64,000 nt of DNA from Flavobacterium araucananum (lineage in GTDB: Bacteria > Bacteroidota > Bacteroidia > Flavobacteriales > Flavobacteriaceae): positions 63,319-127,318 of the forward strand of contig NZ_MUGS01000005.1 of the NCBI RefSeq assembly GCF_002222055.1, given 5' to 3'. A program made the translations under genes and the position numbers. Below the pieces are notes generated by a model. That model made no database searches, was not told the origin of the DNA, and was given only the letters and a program-made list of their open reading frames with translations. Of this stretch, positions 55,301 to 63,803 are shown piece after piece (position 1 is the first letter of the stretch; each line of letters opens with the position of its first letter).

Positions 55301-55585
55301 GGATAATTTAGTATTAATTTGAGATGAGCTTGCTGTAATTTCTTGAGATTTCATCCCAATGTAACTAAAAACTAAAATTTGGCTTGTTGCTGCTTTGATG
55401 GAATATTTACCATCAAAATCTGTTTGTGTTCCGGTTTTTGTTCCCTTGATTAATACACTTACGCCTGGTAGTGGCATGCCTGCATCATCGGTAACTGTAC
55501 CAGAAACAGCTCTTTCTTGCGCGAAGGTTAACTGCGCGAATAGTACTAATAATAGCACTAAAAATCCATTGAACTTTGGTTTCAT
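52373..55585 (-). CDS. SusC/RagA family TonB-linked outer-membrane protein
   Basis: The 1070-residue protein has the same modular plan as the SusC at 47.4-50.5 kb: signal peptide, carboxypeptidase-like domain, plug (ALWVIDGVPIDNSNS, DIESINILKGAAATALYGSRAANG) and barrel ending in NLTFKF. The N-terminal 120 residues are nearly the same as in the paralog; the plug and barrel differ, as expected for different ligands. It is the first gene of a SusC-SusD pair with its own terminator. Confidence 0.95.
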   Translation of the reverse strand: MKPKFNGFLVLLLVLFAQLTFAQERAVSGTVTDDAGMPLPGVSVLIKGTKTGTQTDFDGKYSIKAATSQILVFSYIGMKSQEITASSSQINTKLSGDAQQLEGVVVTTAMGIKREKKSLGYASQQIAGKDINGGAGNTNVANLLSGKAAGVEVQRNNNFGGSTNVVIRGNKSLTGNNQALWVIDGVPIDNSNSNATSQQVGGGGYDYGNNASDINQEDIESINILKGAAATALYGSRAANGVVMVTTKKGKSDNKIGFSFSSGFTNGSIDKKTFPEYQNRYGSGYGFGSSFLGTGTPDTVDTSNDASDGDAFDNKPVYQWDAFTPFSPNYGKATPWTAAKNGPSKFFNDAHTFVNSIALEKSTERSSLSLTYVNTNQTGILPNSELKKNQISARFSQKVTDKLTANAYASVTLQSTVGRNSTGYNDNIMSNFRQWWQTNTDVRALKDVYFASGGQNVTWNWADPTSPEGLVPAYWDNPYFTRYQNYSSDDRTRLFSYASLNYDIAPWLSALGRVSLDTYKQLQEERRAIGSIASGFGLSPVNESSGYQRNDISFQEINYDFMLNFNKKFGDNISVNGVLGTNIRRNDRESVLASTVGGLVVPGIYALSNSRLDLPFPKEAKISSGVNGIYAQGSIGFLDTYFIDASVRRDVSSTLPDNNNSYVYPAVSGSFLFSNLVKTNWLSLGKFRINYAEVGNDADALQLNNTYTRVSNFQGQPLYTNSLLLPFRSINKNPDLKPERTKSFEAGLETSLFDRRLGFDITYYKTNSVDQIVSAAVSSASGYTNGVVNGGNIENTGLELQLSGTPIKTKDFTWEIIVNWSNNKSKVISLPNGLDNLQLGAFQGGVTVNAAPGEAYGALKGTDYVYTNGQPTIDQATGKYMITTSSNNTIGNTTPDWIGGVRNKFSYKNLTFGFLIDTQKGGDIFSLDMYYGLASGLYKETAVGDIRENGTLNPGVAPNGTPNTVKTKGGSIANSLGYQAAPNKAFIYDASFVKLREVSITYNFPKNMFDNTFLSSASASLVGSNLWIISKNLPYADPESGLSSGNSSRGYSVGSLPTTRDIGFNLTFKF

Positions 55586-55640
55586 TTTCTTAATTATTTT
55601 GAATTAGTCCTACAATATTCATAATAATTTGTTAATAAAC
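55586..55640. promoter_or_regulatory. SusC leader shared with the paralog
   Basis: The region before this SusC start contains ttttgaattagtcctacaa, taataatttgttaataaacctaa. The corresponding region of the other SusC (50545-50602) has ttttgaattagtctcacaa and taataatttgttaatctacctaa at the same spacing. Conservation outside the coding sequence suggests a kept promoter or leader function; no exact TAnnTTTG is present. Confidence 0.5.
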
Positions 55641-55672
55641 CTAACGTTATGTTAATGATTTTTGAAGAAAGA

Positions 55673-57373
55673 TTAAAATTTAACATTATAACAGATGGTA
55701 AGAATACTGTTATAAAATTTGATTTCCTCTTTGTTTACGCGGCCATTGGCGATAATTATTTTTAAAAATCCGCTTTCAGTAAGTAGTCCTAATCCTGCAC
55801 CTAAAGAAAATAAATTACTATTTTTTTTACCATTGTTAAAATTGGTTTGGTCTTGAAAGATGCCGTAATCGATTATTGTATGCAAGTATAAATTTTTAGC
55901 GGTGAGATAGCGATATTCAGTTAAAATTAAATTTACATTATTGCCTTGAAGGCTGTTTTCCGCAAAACCCCGAATTGAATTTAAGCCTCCAAATCGAAAT
56001 AATTCATTCGAAATATAGTTTTTACTTTTTAGATAAAAATTTTGTGAATTTATGTAGATAAAGTTCTTTTTGTTTAGTTCAAAATTATAAGACAGATTTA
56101 GATTAGTATAAAATTGTTTGCTTGATTCGGCAGTATTGGGATTATTATTTGTGTCTCTTTTTCCATATCCAATTACAAGGTTCAAATATGTCTTTTTTGG
56201 GAAAAGGTTGTTTGTGTAATCAGGTTTTTTGTATTCGAAAGTCGAAGTTGTAAAGGTGTTTTTGTAATCGCTTATTGTTGAGTTGTTTGTGTTTTGGATG
56301 TCACTTGATTCTGTTGATTGATATCCTAAATATATTCTTGTGTTGTAGTTTAAATAATACCCCAAATCAATTGCGGTTTTGGTATTTTGAAAAGTGCTGT
56401 CTTGCTTAAATATGTTTAGTTGTGCTTTTAGGCCTAATGAGGATTGAAATATATAAGGGATTTCTAGCTTTGTATTAAATGTTGTTTGTTTGTTGCCATC
56501 ACTTTTCCAGTACAATGAAAATTGTTCGCCGGCATGAAGTGTGTTTAGTAAGGCTATATCAAGATAGCCGTTTAAGGTAGTTTTTTTGTTTTCATCATTT
56601 GAAAATCCAATATAACCATCAAAAGTATTTGCTTTTCTCTTTTCAATATAAGTATAGATTTTTGTAGAGTCATTTGTAAAAAGTATTTGTGGATATTTTG
56701 TTTGAGTGACAAATTCATAACTATTGATGTCGTCATGCAATTCTTTTACTACTTCTTGATTAAAAGTTTTATTGAGGTATTTTTTGTTTAATTGTTTTAG
56801 ATGACCTTTTGGGAAATATTTGTTCTCTTCGGGATTTATTTGACTTAGAATAATGGAATTTACACTGCGTTTTTTTTCGGATTTAAAATTTAAATCCGCG
56901 TAAATTATTAAATTCTTTCTTTTGATATTTTCAAGTTTTATTTTGCTAAGCGCAAAACCTTCTTTTTCGGCATCAATTATTTTTTGATTAAGGAATTTTT
57001 CGACTTCATTATAAGAGATTATTACAGTGTCATTTTTTGTTTCTGATAAAGTCGAAAAAAGAGTATTTACACCTATATATATATGTATCTCTTTTATTCT
57101 TGTTTTTAGCTCTATTATAGACCTGTAAGTGCTGTCATTTATTTGCTTTATTTCTGTGATTTGATTGTCTAAAAAACCTATTTTGGTTAATTTTTGAGAA
57201 GTATTTTTTACTTCGTCATATAATAATTTAATATTTGGATGTTTTACGGTGTAATTTACAGAGTCGATTGTCTTACTTTCTGTTGTGGTTGATCCATTTA
57301 TTTTTAAATAAAAATTTTGGGCTTGGCTCGATAAGCTTAGAGAGAAAATGAATATGTATAGTAGGTGTTTCAA
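55673..57373 (-). CDS. Omp85/TPS-type outer-membrane protein with POTRA-like domain
   Basis: The protein is about 566 residues long. The C-terminal barrel has FRFGGLNSIRGFAENSLQGNN, the conserved VRGF/GGxxSIRGF loop of the Omp85 superfamily, and ends LTICYNVKF. Residues about 175-260 look like a POTRA-type domain (YFPKGHLKQLNKKYLNKTFNQEVVKELHDDI), so it resembles two-partner secretion or TamA-like translocases. The start is uncertain: no good ATG exists; I choose the TTG that gives a MKHLLYIFIFSLSL leader, while an upstream TTG at 57412 would add 13 residues. Cargo unknown; it is divergent from the str operon. Confidence 0.75.
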   Translation of the reverse strand: MKHLLYIFIFSLSLSSQAQNFYLKINGSTTTESKTIDSVNYTVKHPNIKLLYDEVKNTSQKLTKIGFLDNQITEIKQINDSTYRSIIELKTRIKEIHIYIGVNTLFSTLSETKNDTVIISYNEVEKFLNQKIIDAEKEGFALSKIKLENIKRKNLIIYADLNFKSEKKRSVNSIILSQINPEENKYFPKGHLKQLNKKYLNKTFNQEVVKELHDDINSYEFVTQTKYPQILFTNDSTKIYTYIEKRKANTFDGYIGFSNDENKKTTLNGYLDIALLNTLHAGEQFSLYWKSDGNKQTTFNTKLEIPYIFQSSLGLKAQLNIFKQDSTFQNTKTAIDLGYYLNYNTRIYLGYQSTESSDIQNTNNSTISDYKNTFTTSTFEYKKPDYTNNLFPKKTYLNLVIGYGKRDTNNNPNTAESSKQFYTNLNLSYNFELNKKNFIYINSQNFYLKSKNYISNELFRFGGLNSIRGFAENSLQGNNVNLILTEYRYLTAKNLYLHTIIDYGIFQDQTNFNNGKKNSNLFSLGAGLGLLTESGFLKIIIANGRVNKEEIKFYNSILTICYNVKF

Positions 57374-57471
57374 AACTAATTGTTTGGTTTTTAAAAGTAT
57401 TGCAAATATCAATTGTTTGTTTGTAAAAACATAAGCTTAAATAATGTTATTGAAAATTAATGAATTAACGT

Positions 57472-57501
57472 TTGTATAGTGAAAAATATTTTATACATTT
57501 G
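57472..57501 (+). promoter_or_regulatory. Promoter of the str operon (rpsL)
   Basis: TTG (57472-57474), 19 bases, TACATTTG (57494-57501), an exact consensus fit. A small hairpin cccg/cggg (57506-57520) sits at the expected 5' end of the transcript. The promoter lies inside an upstream in-frame extension of rpsL, which is therefore not coding. Confidence 0.85.
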
Positions 57502-57555
57502 CAACCCCGTAAAAAGCGGGAATTTAATATACATAATAAATTTTTAGTATTAATT

Positions 57556-57939
57556 ATGCCAACAATTCAACAATTAGTAAGAACAGGAAGAACTCAGATA
57601 ACTAAGAAGAGTAAATCGGTTGCTTTAGATTCTTGTCCTCAAAGAAGAGGGGTTTGTACGCGTGTTTACACTACTACACCAAAAAAACCAAACTCTGCAA
57701 TGCGTAAAGTTGCGCGTGTACGTTTGACAAATGGTAATGAAGTGAATGCTTACATCCCTGGAGAAGGACACAATTTACAAGAGCACTCGATAGTATTAGT
57801 TAGAGGTGGAAGGGTAAAAGATTTACCAGGTGTTAGATATCATATCGTTCGTGGAGCGCTTGACACGTCAGGAGTTGCAGGAAGAACGCAAAGAAGATCT
57901 AAGTACGGTGCTAAACGCCCAAAAGAAGCAAAAAAGTAA
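57556..57939 (+). CDS. rpsL: 30S ribosomal protein S12
   Basis: The 127-residue protein begins [14 protein letters not shown]. The decoding-site block [21 protein letters not shown] (about residues 40-60) carries Lys at the positions where streptomycin resistance mutations occur, and the second Lys in [10 protein letters not shown] is also kept, so the sequence shows no resistance change. The start is fixed by the promoter. It is the first gene of the str operon. Confidence 0.98.
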
Positions 57940-57947
57940 TTTAAAAC

Positions 57948-57981
57948 GTTAAGAGTTGGAGGTTAGGAGTTAAGAGTTGGA
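57948..57981. repeat. Direct repeat gttaagagttgga in the rpsL-rpsG spacer
   Basis: The 13-base word gttaagagttgga occurs at 57948-57960 and 57969-57981, separated by ggttagga. A looser form of the same simple words (gtaacgcataac) continues to about 58030. Inside a ribosomal operon such insertion-like simple repeats are notable. Confidence 0.45.
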
Positions 57982-58056
57982 GATTAAAACTTATGTTGAA
58001 GTCTGTAACGCATAACATTTAGCGGATAACCTATAACTTTTTATTAAAAAAAAGAC

Positions 58057-58533
58057 ATGAGAAAAAGAGCGGCAAAGAAAAGACCACTTTTACCAGATCC
58101 AAGATTTAACGATCAATTGGTAACACGTTTTGTGAACAACTTAATGTGGGATGGTAAGAAATCTACAGCTTTCAAAGTATTTTATGATGCAATTGACATC
58201 ATTGAGTCTAAAAAGCAGGATTCAGAAAAATCTTCATTAGAAATTTGGAAAGATGCTTTAACAAACGTTATGCCTCACGTAGAAGTACGTAGTCGTAGAG
58301 TAGGTGGAGCTACATTTCAAATTCCAATGCAAATTAGACCAGACAGAAAAATTTCTATGGCAATGAAGTGGTTGATACTTTATTCTAGAAGAAGAAATGA
58401 AAAATCTATGGCACAACGTTTAGCGTCAGAATGTTTAGCTGCTGCTAAAGAAGAAGGTGCTGCGGTTAAGAAAAGAATGGATACTCACAAGATGGCAGAA
58501 GCTAACAAAGCTTTCTCTCACTTTAGATTTTAA
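58057..58533 (+). CDS. rpsG: 30S ribosomal protein S7
   Basis: The 158-residue protein starts MRKRAAKKRPLLPDPRFND. The 16S rRNA-binding helices and the block PHVEVRSRRVGGATFQIPMQIRP are typical. It nucleates assembly of the 30S head. Part of the str operon, ending 10 bases before fusA. Confidence 0.98.
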   Translation: MRKRAAKKRPLLPDPRFNDQLVTRFVNNLMWDGKKSTAFKVFYDAIDIIESKKQDSEKSSLEIWKDALTNVMPHVEVRSRRVGGATFQIPMQIRPDRKISMAMKWLILYSRRRNEKSMAQRLASECLAAAKEEGAAVKKRMDTHKMAEANKAFSHFRF

Positions 58534-58543
58534 TTCGTAAGAA

Positions 58544-60700
58544 ATGGCTAGAGATTTAAAATATACAAGAAATATTGGAATTGCTGCTCACATTGATGCT
58601 GGTAAAACAACAACAACTGAGCGTATCCTTTTTTATACTGGAAAGTCACATAAAATTGGTGAAGTACACGATGGTGCTGCAACAATGGACTGGATGGCTC
58701 AAGAGCAAGAAAGAGGTATTACAATTACTTCAGCTGCAACAACTTGTGAGTGGAATTTTCCAACTGAGCAAGGTAAAATTTTGCCTGAATCTTTGCCATA
58801 CCACTTTAATATTATTGATACTCCGGGACACGTTGATTTTACTGTAGAGGTAAACCGTTCTTTACGTGTACTTGATGGTTTGGTTTTCTTATTTAGTGCT
58901 GTTGATGGTGTTGAGCCTCAATCAGAAACTAACTGGAGACTTGCAGATCAATACAGAGTTCCACGTATGGGATTCGTAAACAAAATGGACCGTCAAGGAT
59001 CTAACTTTTTGGCAGTTTGTCAACAAGTTCGTGATATGTTAAAATCAAATGCTGTTGCAATCACTTTGCCAATTGGTGAAGAAAATGATTTCAAAGGTGT
59101 TGTAGATTTAGTAAAAAACCAAGCTATCATCTGGCATGATGCTACTCAGGGGGCGACTTTTGATATTGTGCCAATTCCTGAGGATATGATTGCAGAGGTT
59201 AAAGAATACAGATCTATTCTTATTGAAGCAGTTGCTGATTATGATGAAAATCTTTTAGAGAAATTCATGGAAGATGAAAACTCTATTACAGAAGAAGAAA
59301 TCAACAACGCTTTAAGAGCTGCTACTATGGATATGGCTATCATCCCGATGATCGCTGGTTCTTCTTTCAAAAACAAAGGAGTTCAATTCATGTTAGATGC
59401 GGTTTGTAAATATTTACCTTCTCCAATGGATAAGGAAGGTATCGAAGGGATTCATCCTGACGATGCTGAATTATTAGAAGAAGATCAAACTAAAATCTTA
59501 CGTAAACCAGATGTAAAAGAGCCGTTCGCTGCTTTAGCATTTAAAATTGCTACTGATCCATTCGTAGGTCGTTTAGCTTTCTTCCGTGCTTACTCTGGTC
59601 GTTTAGATGCTGGTTCTTATGTTTTGAACACACGTTCAGGAAATAAAGAAAGAATTTCTCGTATTTACCAAATGCACGCTAATAAACAAAATCCAATCGA
59701 ATTTATTGAGGCTGGAGATATTGGAGCTGCTGTTGGATTTAAAGATATCAAAACTGGAGATACATTGTGTGATGAAAAACACCCAATTATTCTTGAGTCT
59801 ATGAAATTCCCTGCACCGGTAATTGGTATTGCAATTGAGCCTAAAACTAAAGCTGATGTTGATAAAATGGGTATGGCTTTGGCTAAATTAGCTGAAGAAG
59901 ATCCAACATTTACTGTTAGAACAGATGAGGCTTCAGGACAAACGATTATCTCTGGTATGGGTGAGCTTCACTTAGATATCTTGGTAGATCGTATGAAACG
60001 TGAATTTAAAGTTGAAGTAAACCAAGGTGAGCCTCAAGTTGAATATAAAGAAGCGTTTACAAGAACTGCAACACATAGAGAGACTTACAAGAAGCAATCA
60101 GGAGGTCGTGGTAAATTCGGTGATATCGTATTTACACTTGAGCCAGCTGATGAAGTTGATGGTAAAGTTCCTGTAGGATTGCAATTTATTAATGCAGTAA
60201 AAGGTGGTAACGTTCCTAAAGAATATATACCATCTGTAGAAAAAGGTTTCCGTGAAGCGATGAAAACTGGTCCGTTGGCTGGTTATCAAGTGGATAGTTT
60301 AAAAGTAACTTTGACAGACGGATCTTTCCACCCTGTCGATTCTGATGCTCTTTCTTTTGAATTAGCTGCTAGAATGGGTTATAGAGAAGTAGCTAAAGCT
60401 GCTGGAGCAATTATTCTTGAGCCAATCATGAAAATGGAAGTTATTACTCCTGAAGAAAACATGGGAGATATCGTAGGTGATATCAACCGTCGTAGAGGTC
60501 AGGTTAATGATATGGGTGATAGAAATGGTGCTAAAACTATTAAAGCTGATGTGCCTTTATCAGAGATGTTTGGATATGTAACAACATTAAGAACATTGTC
60601 TTCTGGTAGAGCAACTTCAACAATGGAGTTTTCTCACTATGCAGAAACACCTTCTAATATTTCAGAAGCTGTAATTAAAAAAGCAAAAGGTAACGCTTAA
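58544..60700 (+). CDS. fusA: Elongation factor G
   Basis: The 718-residue translational GTPase has G1 [12 protein letters not shown] (about 15-26), G3 [17 protein letters not shown]4 NKMDR, and domains II-V ([15 protein letters not shown] in domain [14 protein letters not shown] in domain IV). The [19 protein letters not shown] helix is domain IV/V. It catalyses translocation on the ribosome. It lies in the str operon between rpsG and rpsJ. Confidence 0.98.
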   Translation: MARDLKYTRNIGIAAHIDAGKTTTTERILFYTGKSHKIGEVHDGAATMDWMAQEQERGITITSAATTCEWNFPTEQGKILPESLPYHFNIIDTPGHVDFTVEVNRSLRVLDGLVFLFSAVDGVEPQSETNWRLADQYRVPRMGFVNKMDRQGSNFLAVCQQVRDMLKSNAVAITLPIGEENDFKGVVDLVKNQAIIWHDATQGATFDIVPIPEDMIAEVKEYRSILIEAVADYDENLLEKFMEDENSITEEEINNALRAATMDMAIIPMIAGSSFKNKGVQFMLDAVCKYLPSPMDKEGIEGIHPDDAELLEEDQTKILRKPDVKEPFAALAFKIATDPFVGRLAFFRAYSGRLDAGSYVLNTRSGNKERISRIYQMHANKQNPIEFIEAGDIGAAVGFKDIKTGDTLCDEKHPIILESMKFPAPVIGIAIEPKTKADVDKMGMALAKLAEEDPTFTVRTDEASGQTIISGMGELHLDILVDRMKREFKVEVNQGEPQVEYKEAFTRTATHRETYKKQSGGRGKFGDIVFTLEPADEVDGKVPVGLQFINAVKGGNVPKEYIPSVEKGFREAMKTGPLAGYQVDSLKVTLTDGSFHPVDSDALSFELAARMGYREVAKAAGAIILEPIMKMEVITPEENMGDIVGDINRRRGQVNDMGDRNGAKTIKADVPLSEMFGYVTTLRTLSSGRATSTMEFSHYAETPSNISEAVIKKAKGNA

Positions 60701-60711
60701 TTCTTAAGAAA

Positions 60712-61017
60712 ATGAGTCAAAAAATCAGAATAAAACTAAAATCTTACGATCACATGTTGGTAGATAAGTCTGCTGAAAAGATCGTAAAAACAGTAAAAAC
60801 TACTGGAGCAGTTGTAACAGGTCCAATTCCGTTACCAACTCACAAAAAACTTTTCACTGTGTTGCGTTCTCCGCACGTTAACAAAAAAGCGAGAGAGCAA
60901 TTTGAAGTAATGTCATACAAGAGATTGATTGATATTTATTCATCTTCATCTAAAACTATTGATGCTTTAATGAAACTTGAATTGCCAAGTGGAGTTGAAG
61001 TAGAAATAAAAGTATAA
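60712..61017 (+). CDS. rpsJ: 30S ribosomal protein S10
   Basis: The 101-residue protein ([23 protein letters not shown]..., [24 protein letters not shown]) is typical of S10/NusE, which also acts in transcription antitermination. Normally it opens the S10 operon; here it ends the str transcript because a strong terminator follows directly. Confidence 0.98.
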
Positions 61018-61035
61018 TTTTTTATTATATTTTAT

Positions 61036-61070
61036 ATAAAAAAGCAAGACAGAAATGTCTTGCTTTTTTT
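61036..61070 (+). terminator. Terminator after rpsJ
   Basis: aaaaagcaagaca (61039-61051) / tgtcttgcttttt (61056-61068), a 13-bp stem with loop gaaa, followed by T-run. It splits the str and S10 gene groups. Confidence 0.88.
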
Positions 61071-61318
61071 GTTTTGCCAAATTTTGAAAATTAATTTTTA
61101 AGCCTGATTATTTTTGATTGTTTTTTTTGCGATTTTGTTGAAATGCCTTTTGTTTAGTGTGTTGGCGGTGTTTTTTCTTGTGGTTATTAAGTAAAAGTTA
61201 AGGATAATGTTGTTGTGTGTTAAAAAGTGAAATTGAAATTTTTAGATAAATAAATTTTTTGCCCTTGTTGGTTTTGTGCTTGGATTTTGATTATGAGCGA
61301 TTTAATTTTTCTAACTGT

Positions 61319-61349
61319 TTGGTATATTCGATTTTAATGTATACTTTTG
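61319..61349 (+). promoter_or_regulatory. Promoter of the rplC operon
   Basis: TTG (61319-61321), 20 bases, TACTTTTG (61342-61349), an exact consensus fit. It drives rplC and the ribosomal genes behind it. Confidence 0.82.
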
Positions 61350-61352
61350 CAC

Positions 61353-61392
61353 TCCCTGTTTGGAAATTTCGGTAATTTTCAAATTGAAGGGA
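61353..61392 (+). promoter_or_regulatory. Hairpin leader of the rplC transcript
   Basis: tccct (61353-61357) pairs with aggga (61388-61392), and tttggaaa with ttttcaaa (one mismatch) inside, giving one long imperfect stem-loop starting at the predicted transcript 5' end. Position and size suit a ribosomal-protein leader bound by a product such as L4; this is an inference. Confidence 0.5.
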
Positions 61393-61418
61393 ATTTTAGT
61401 AATTAATAATTAATATTT

Positions 61419-62036
61419 ATGTCTGGGTTAATTGGTAAAAAAATCGGCATGACTAGTATTTTCGACGAAAACGGGAAAAACATTCCTTGTACAGTAATCG
61501 AAGCTGGACCATGCGTTGTTACCCAAGTCAGAACCAAAGGTGTTGACGGGTACGAAGCGTTGCAACTTGGTTTCGATGACAAAAACGAGAAACATTCCAC
61601 TAAAGCGGCTTTAGGTCACTTTAAAAAAGCTGGAACTGTAGCGAAGAAAAAAGTCGTTGAATTTCAAGATTTTGCAACTGAACAAAAATTAGGAGATCTT
61701 ATTGATGTTTCTATTTTTGCTGAAGGAGAATTTGTAGATGTACAAGGTGTATCTAAAGGTAAAGGTTTTCAAGGGGTTGTTAAACGTCACGGATTTGGTG
61801 GTGTTGGGCAAGCAACTCACGGTCAACACAACCGTTTAAGAGCGCCAGGTTCTGTGGGAGCTTCTTCTTATCCATCTAGAGTATTCAAAGGAATGCGTAT
61901 GGCTGGAAGAATGGGAGGAGACAATGTAAAAGTTCAAAACCTTAGAGTTTTAAAAGTGGTTGCTGAAAAGAACCTACTTGTTATTAAAGGATGTATTCCT
62001 GGACATAAAAACTCTTATGTAATCATTCAGAAGTAA
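61419..62036 (+). CDS. rplC: 50S ribosomal protein L3
   Basis: The 205-residue protein begins [32 protein letters not shown], and the central loop [16 protein letters not shown] and [34 protein letters not shown] reaches the peptidyl transferase area. First gene of the separate S10-type transcript. Its stop codon overlaps the rplD start by one base. Confidence 0.98.
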   Translation: MSGLIGKKIGMTSIFDENGKNIPCTVIEAGPCVVTQVRTKGVDGYEALQLGFDDKNEKHSTKAALGHFKKAGTVAKKKVVEFQDFATEQKLGDLIDVSIFAEGEFVDVQGVSKGKGFQGVVKRHGFGGVGQATHGQHNRLRAPGSVGASSYPSRVFKGMRMAGRMGGDNVKVQNLRVLKVVAEKNLLVIKGCIPGHKNSYVIIQK

Positions 62037-62665
62037 TGGAAGTAAAAGTATTAGATTTCAACGGAAAAGATACTGGAAGAAAAGTTCAACTTTCTGATTC
62101 AGTATTCGCAATTGAACCAAACAATCACGCTGTATACCTTGATGTGAAGCAATATCTTGCTAATCAAAGACAAGGGACTCACAAAGCTAAAGAAAGAGCT
62201 GAAGTGACAGGAAGTACACGTAAGATTAAAAAACAAAAAGGAACTGGTACAGCTCGTGCGGGAAGTATCAAAAATCCATTGTTTAAAGGTGGTGGAACAA
62301 TTTTTGGACCAAGACCAAGAAGTTATTCATTTAAATTGAATAAAAGCTTGAAAAGATTGGCGAGAAAATCAGCTTTCTCAATCAAAGCAAAAGAGTCAAA
62401 TATTATCGTTCTTGAGGACTTTAAATTTGAAGCTCCAAACACTAAAAATTTCATTAACGTTTTGAAAGCTTTAGGGTTAGATAATAAAAAATCTCTATTT
62501 GTGTTGGGAGAGTCAAATAAAAATGTATATTTGTCGTCACGCAATTTAAAGGCTTCTAATGTCGTAACTAGCTCAGAATTAAGCACTTACGCTATTTTAA
62601 ACACTAATAATTTAGTGCTTTTGGAAGGTTCTTTGGAGTTAATTGAAGAAAATTTAAGCAAATAA
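62036..62665 (+). CDS. rplD: 50S ribosomal protein L4
   Basis: The 209-residue protein has the extended loop [18 protein letters not shown] and [23 protein letters not shown], which lines the exit tunnel. In E. coli it represses its own operon by binding the leader. The start overlaps the rplC stop (TAATG), so translation is coupled. Confidence 0.97.
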   Translation: MEVKVLDFNGKDTGRKVQLSDSVFAIEPNNHAVYLDVKQYLANQRQGTHKAKERAEVTGSTRKIKKQKGTGTARAGSIKNPLFKGGGTIFGPRPRSYSFKLNKSLKRLARKSAFSIKAKESNIIVLEDFKFEAPNTKNFINVLKALGLDNKKSLFVLGESNKNVYLSSRNLKASNVVTSSELSTYAILNTNNLVLLEGSLELIEENLSK

Positions 62666-62672
62666 TAGGAAT

Positions 62673-62963
62673 ATGAGTATCATAATTAGACCTATAGTAA
62701 CAGAAAAAGTAACCAAAGAAAGTGAAGTTTTAAACCGCTTCGGATTTGTTGTTGACAAAAAAGCAAACAAAGTTCAGATTAAGAAAGCTATTGAAGCTGC
62801 TTATGGAGTAACTATCGTTTCAGTTAACACGATGAACGTAAGACCGGATAGAACTACAAAATACACTAAAAGTGGTTTGATCAGTGGAAAGACAAATGCA
62901 ATTAAGAAAGCGATTGTTCAAGTACAAGAAGGAGAAACAATTGATTTTTACAACAATATCTAA
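62673..62963 (+). CDS. rplW: 50S ribosomal protein L23
   Basis: The 96-residue protein starts MSIIIRPIVTEKVTKESE and carries KANKVQIKKAIEAAYGVTIVSVNTMNVRPDRT, typical of L23, which forms the docking site for the signal recognition particle and trigger factor. It lies between rplD and rplB in the usual order. Confidence 0.98.
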   Translation: MSIIIRPIVTEKVTKESEVLNRFGFVVDKKANKVQIKKAIEAAYGVTIVSVNTMNVRPDRTTKYTKSGLISGKTNAIKKAIVQVQEGETIDFYNNI

Positions 62964-62972
62964 GATAGAAAA

Positions 62973-63797
62973 ATGTCAGTAAGAAAATTAAAACCTATTA
63001 CCCCAGGTCAGCGATTTAGAGTTGTGAATGGTTATGACGCCATTACAACTGATAAGCCGGAACGCTCTTTGATAGCGCCGATAAAAAACTCTGGAGGTAG
63101 AAATAGTCAAGGAAAGATGACCATGCGTTATACGGGTGGTGGTCACAAGCAGAGATATCGTATCATTGATTTTAAACGTACAAAAGAAGGAATTCCAGCT
63201 ACGGTTAAATCAATTGAATATGATCCAAATCGTACTGCATTTATCGCTTTATTAGCTTACGCTGATGGAGAGAAAACTTATGTAATTGCTCAAAACGGAT
63301 TGAAAGTTGGTCAGAAATTAGTTTCTGGACCAGAATCTCAACCTGAAATTGGTAATACATTGCCTTTAAGTAGAATTCCTTTAGGAACTGTAATCTCTTG
63401 TATTGAGTTACGTCCAGGTCAAGGAGCGGTAATCGCTCGTTCAGCTGGAACATTTGCTCAATTAATGGCAAGAGATGGGAAATATGCTACAATCAAAATG
63501 CCATCTGGTGAAACAAGATTGATCTTGTTAACTTGTTCGGCTACAATTGGAGCTGTTTCTAATTCAGACCACCAATTAGTTGTATCAGGAAAAGCTGGTA
63601 GAACAAGATGGTTAGGAAGAAGACCTAGAACAAGACCTGTTGCGATGAACCCTGTTGATCACCCAATGGGTGGTGGAGAAGGACGCTCTTCTGGTGGACA
63701 TCCACGTTCAAGAAATGGAATACCAGCAAAAGGTTATAGAACTCGTTCTAAGAAAAACCCGAGTAACAAGTATATCGTAGAACGTAGAAAGAAATAA
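62973..63797 (+). CDS. rplB: 50S ribosomal protein L2
   Basis: The 274-residue protein has the N-terminal block [20 protein letters not shown] and the peptidyl-transferase loop [21 protein letters not shown] with the invariant His (His229 in E. coli numbering). All standard L2 features are present. Confidence 0.98.
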   Translation: MSVRKLKPITPGQRFRVVNGYDAITTDKPERSLIAPIKNSGGRNSQGKMTMRYTGGGHKQRYRIIDFKRTKEGIPATVKSIEYDPNRTAFIALLAYADGEKTYVIAQNGLKVGQKLVSGPESQPEIGNTLPLSRIPLGTVISCIELRPGQGAVIARSAGTFAQLMARDGKYATIKMPSGETRLILLTCSATIGAVSNSDHQLVVSGKAGRTRWLGRRPRTRPVAMNPVDHPMGGGEGRSSGGHPRSRNGIPAKGYRTRSKKNPSNKYIVERRKK

Positions 63798-63803
63798 TAA
63801 GAT

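Larger units (their letters stand above)
61018..61418. other. 401-bp gap between rpsJ and rplC
   Basis: The gap starts with the rpsJ terminator (61036-61070). It then has about 270 bases of T-rich sequence without reading frames or recognisable RNA, and ends with the rplC promoter and leader hairpin. The T-rich part contains several TTTTGC-like words but no further strong promoter. Confidence 0.65.

Noticed and set aside
57472-57555. Longer rpsL start with a 28-residue N-terminal extension
   Set aside because: The extension overlaps the exact promoter and the expected 5' end, and S12 normally starts MPTIQQLVR.
57556-57939. Streptomycin-resistance allele of rpsL
   Set aside because: Both lysines where resistance mutations occur are wild type.
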